From positions 1-29,453 of IMG/VR virus record IMGVR_UViG_3300030117_002432: 29,453 nt of DNA; one strand, written 5' to 3'. A program made the position numbers and the translations under genes. Each line of letters starts with the position of its first letter. Positions within the stretch are counted from its first letter, which is position 1. The stretch comes from a virus. Positions 26,969 to 29,453 of this stretch are shown here, in pieces. The notes beneath the pieces are model-generated. The model did no database searches and was not told the DNA's origin. It was given only the letters and a program-made list of their open reading frames with translations.

Positions 26969-29453
26969 GCTTTCTTCAATTTATTTAATAATTCTAAACT
27001 ACTTTCACCTGTTTGCAGATTGGTTGTTATTTTATTGATTATAAATTCCTCATTACTAATTATAAGTGTATCACTTAGTTTGTATTGTAATAAAAAGCTC
27101 TGTGGTAATATGGCCTTAACTTTTACTAACCTTCTATTGTAACTAAATATGTCGCTTATGTAATCACTATAATAAGTTTTAAATAATGTGTTCGTATCTA
27201 TGTTTGCTACAAACGGATCAACTTCTGTACTAAAGTTCAAAGTTTGACTTGCCGTTACAGTTGTATAAGTTATTGTAATGTTGTCAATATTATCAAAATT
27301 ACTTGTAATAACAACACTATTTGTAATTACAGGATTTATAGTTGTGTTTGCGCCATCATTAACACTTACTGTTTGTGTAGCGTTATTACTGTCTAAGTAA
27401 CTAAATGTAACCGCACTTGACTCAGCACCAGCTACGGCAAGATAAACGCTTGAAGTTCCTTGTTGAAAATTAGTACCTCTGTTTATAGTGCTTATGCTTG
27501 CAGGTGTTCCTACACCACCACCATTAAACATTTGTATAGCTGTAGAGCTTACACTTGTATTTTTTCTAACAAATAATAATGGCTTGCCGATTGTAGGGCT
27601 TTGGTTGTCATCTACAAAATATCCAAAACCTATATTTGTATTTGCACCTCCATTAACATTTTTTAATCTTTCAAATAACATCTTTTCGTATGGTGTTTTT
27701 ATAATATAGTCTTGGCCTCTATTTAGTCTAGGGTCTCTACCACTATTACTTGCATTACTCGCTTTAACTGATCCATATTCTCTTGAATTTAGCTTGTTAT
27801 AATAAAAAGCTGCAAATGACTTAGGGTCTTGAAAACTAAAACCTATATCGTTAAAAGGTACACTAAAATTACTTTCACTATCATCAATAACAACAAATTC
27901 AGTTATATCTCTACTTGTACCACTTGCATAAAAACTATCTAACGTTTGTACTTTGATTTGGCTAAACGTACTACTTGAAACATCATTATCAACAAAAGCT
28001 GTTAAGTTAAATGTTTTAAATAGGCCTGTTAAGAAGTTTAATATTTTCATATCTGGTATTTGGTCTGATATATATATTGTATCAACAACAGAATCAGGGC
28101 TTATAATTCCAGCCGTAACAGTTCTTTCATTTTCAAATACACCAAATCTTGTAAGTGTTTTAGTAAACGACATAGCATAACTCATATTTAAACTTGTTTC
28201 TGTTGTCTCTATAACAAACTCTATATTGTGTCCATCAACTGTATTAAATAAATCTGTTTCAAACTCAAACTCTAAAACAGTATTTGTTGTACCAGATGTA
28301 TGAGCAATCTCTGTAATAACTTCATTAGTTCCTGCTTTTCTAAATCTTGCTGTGAATGCTTTTGTGTTAACCGTTGGGGTTACTGTCCAAGTAACTTTCA
28401 TTTTTTCAATATCTTGGCCTTGATTCAATATTCCTGTTTGAAATCTAAATATTCCTCCATCAAATACAGGTGCAAAACCTGTGAAACTATCAGGCTGTGT
28501 GCCTGTTGTGGTATTATCAAAAAATTGTGTAACATCTCCACTAAAGCTCTGAATCTTATCTATAACTATTAGATTAGTACTTGTTTCATTTGTTGGTGTT
28601 ACCCCTATCTCTCCTTTGTTTCTGTGTAGCCACATATAAAGATTGGAAAAGAATCCTGTCGTCTTAAAAAAGTCATCTGTAAAACTTATGTCTATTTCTG
28701 CATCTTCTTCTATTACTTTTATAATATCTATAATTCTTAATGCTGGTTTAAGATCAGTATATTGAAATCCTTTAGTTGTTCCTAATCTTTCTGTACTTCC
28801 TGACCCTGAATCTGCTTGACTACCACTAGCATATAAGTTTCTTGTCGTATCACTTCTTGCTTGTGTTGTTAAAACACCACCAGCTGCGCTGTCATATATA
28901 AATCTTTGTGTGTGTGATATTAACGGATATATAACGTGAGCTGTAGAAACTGTTTGACCATTTAATACACTAACAAAAGTCTCTAATCCTTGTTTTACTC
29001 TTGTTACATCATAATCGTGATTAAATTGAGAAAAATCTAAACTACTTAACTTTCTGTCTTTTACCCTGTCTTTAAGTTGTATCGTCTGACCATAAAAAGT
29101 AATATTATAACTTTCTGGTACATTGTTTTTCAGTTTTACCCCATTCATTACAATATAACCTGCTCTAAAAGGTTTATAATTTAATTCAAGTATTGCATCA
29201 AGCTTAGAGTTAGCATCAAATATTCCATTTGGTATTGCATCCGAAATTAAATCACGTCTGTAATAATGTTTGAATAATTTATTATTAACAGCACTTGCTG
29301 GAAGGGTAAAAGTTTTACTAAAATCTGTAAACACCTTTTCTATATCTCTTATGTCCTGGATTGTTTGAGTGAGTGTAATTTGCTCATCTTCAAATAAATC
29401 TAAATTTTGATAATTAATATCTGTAATTAAATTTATCTCATTCCATTTTCTAA
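26965..29453 (-). CDS. Large tail protein, N-terminus beyond the window
   Basis: The frame stays open from the stop at 26965 to the right edge, so the gene starts outside. The GTG at 29334 is not a required start: the 39 codons upstream (KWNEINLITDINYQNLDLFE, then DEQITLTQTIQDIRDIEK) read as natural protein leading into VFTDFSKTFTLPAS. At least 828 residues are present: a beta-rich N-terminal part (YYRRDLISDAIPNGIFDANS), central beta-sandwich domains (VTWTVTPTVNTKAFTARFR, VLEFEFETDLFNTVDGHNIE) and a C-terminal FLLQYKLSDTLIISNEEFII. Probably a baseplate or distal tail component. The exact role is not identifiable. Confidence 0.7.
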   Translation of the reverse strand, partial: RKWNEINLITDINYQNLDLFEDEQITLTQTIQDIRDIEKVFTDFSKTFTLPASAVNNKLFKHYYRRDLISDAIPNGIFDANSKLDAILELNYKPFRAGYIVMNGVKLKNNVPESYNITFYGQTIQLKDRVKDRKLSSLDFSQFNHDYDVTRVKQGLETFVSVLNGQTVSTAHVIYPLISHTQRFIYDSAAGGVLTTQARSDTTRNLYASGSQADSGSGSTERLGTTKGFQYTDLKPALRIIDIIKVIEEDAEIDISFTDDFFKTTGFFSNLYMWLHRNKGEIGVTPTNETSTNLIVIDKIQSFSGDVTQFFDNTTTGTQPDSFTGFAPVFDGGIFRFQTGILNQGQDIEKMKVTWTVTPTVNTKAFTARFRKAGTNEVITEIAHTSGTTNTVLEFEFETDLFNTVDGHNIEFVIETTETSLNMSYAMSFTKTLTRFGVFENERTVTAGIISPDSVVDTIYISDQIPDMKILNFLTGLFKTFNLTAFVDNDVSSSTFSQIKVQTLDSFYASGTSRDITEFVVIDDSESNFSVPFNDIGFSFQDPKSFAAFYYNKLNSREYGSVKASNASNSGRDPRLNRGQDYIIKTPYEKMLFERLKNVNGGANTNIGFGYFVDDNQSPTIGKPLLFVRKNTSVSSTAIQMFNGGGVGTPASISTINRGTNFQQGTSSVYLAVAGAESSAVTFSYLDSNNATQTVSVNDGANTTINPVITNSVVITSNFDNIDNITITYTTVTASQTLNFSTEVDPFVANIDTNTLFKTYYSDYISDIFSYNRRLVKVKAILPQSFLLQYKLSDTLIISNEEFIINKITTNLQTGESSLELLNKLKKA

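Overview
The window is one contiguous piece of a tailed-phage genome, with no host genes, integrase, repressor, tRNA, CRISPR array or insertion sequence visible. It is AT-rich and every gene I can support is on the minus strand, so transcription runs from right to left. The gene content (siphovirus-type tail tube and tape measure, HK97-type capsid, XkdF-type protease, DUF3127-type single-strand-binding protein, DUF6712 connector) and the Bacteroidota-style promoter boxes (TAnnTTTG) point to a phage of a Bacteroidota host. The closest match from memory is a lytic siphovirus of marine Flavobacteriia. This is inference, because no database search was possible.

Layout in the direction of transcription. 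(1) 29453-17501, virion module: a large tail protein that runs off the right edge, a 49-aa gene, tape measure, XkdF-type multi-domain protease, a 48-aa Cys-rich protein, scaffold-like protein, decoration-like protein, major capsid protein, tail tube, a 44-aa gene, a 123-aa protein, portal and DUF6712 connector. Three intrinsic terminators punctuate the capsid / tube / small-gene stretch. (2) 17443-14333: a long repetitive fibre and a small companion. (3) 14303-10456, envelope and lysis module: a coiled-coil protein; a duplicated pair of genes (one-TM coiled-coil protein plus secreted Cys-less thioredoxin-like protein) on both sides of a predicted outer-membrane beta-barrel; then an Amidase_2 endolysin, a 3-TM holin, a 43-aa membrane protein and a 44-aa basic protein. 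(4) 10286-3903: a NinG-like protein and terminator, then a promoter-led early/replication operon with small hypotheticals, DUF3127-type SSB, DUF3310-like protein, RecA/DnaB-like ATPase, sigma-like factor, PD-(D/E)XK proteins and a stand-alone DnaA domain IV. (5) 3916-316: C5 cytosine methyltransferase, small terminase, an adenine-type methyltransferase lodged between the terminase genes, and large terminase. Two short ORFs follow at the left edge.

Eleven small or partial genes were read directly from the sequence and are listed: 1-84 (partial), 96-221, 2242-2373, 6287-6457, 10456-10590, 10580-10711, 17379-17504, 20204-20338, 23153-23299 and 26819-26968, plus the 5' extension of the right-edge tail gene. 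Most genes overlap or abut by 1-14 nt, which implies long translationally coupled transcripts.

The points most worth a second look are the duplicated secreted/membrane cassette around the beta-barrel in the lysis region, a recurrent CGATATATA element exactly 3 nt before three structural-gene starts, the inverted order of the head and tail modules, attenuator-like terminators around the most highly expressed virion genes, a NinG that has lost its zinc cysteines, and a long second reading frame inside the cytosine methyltransferase.
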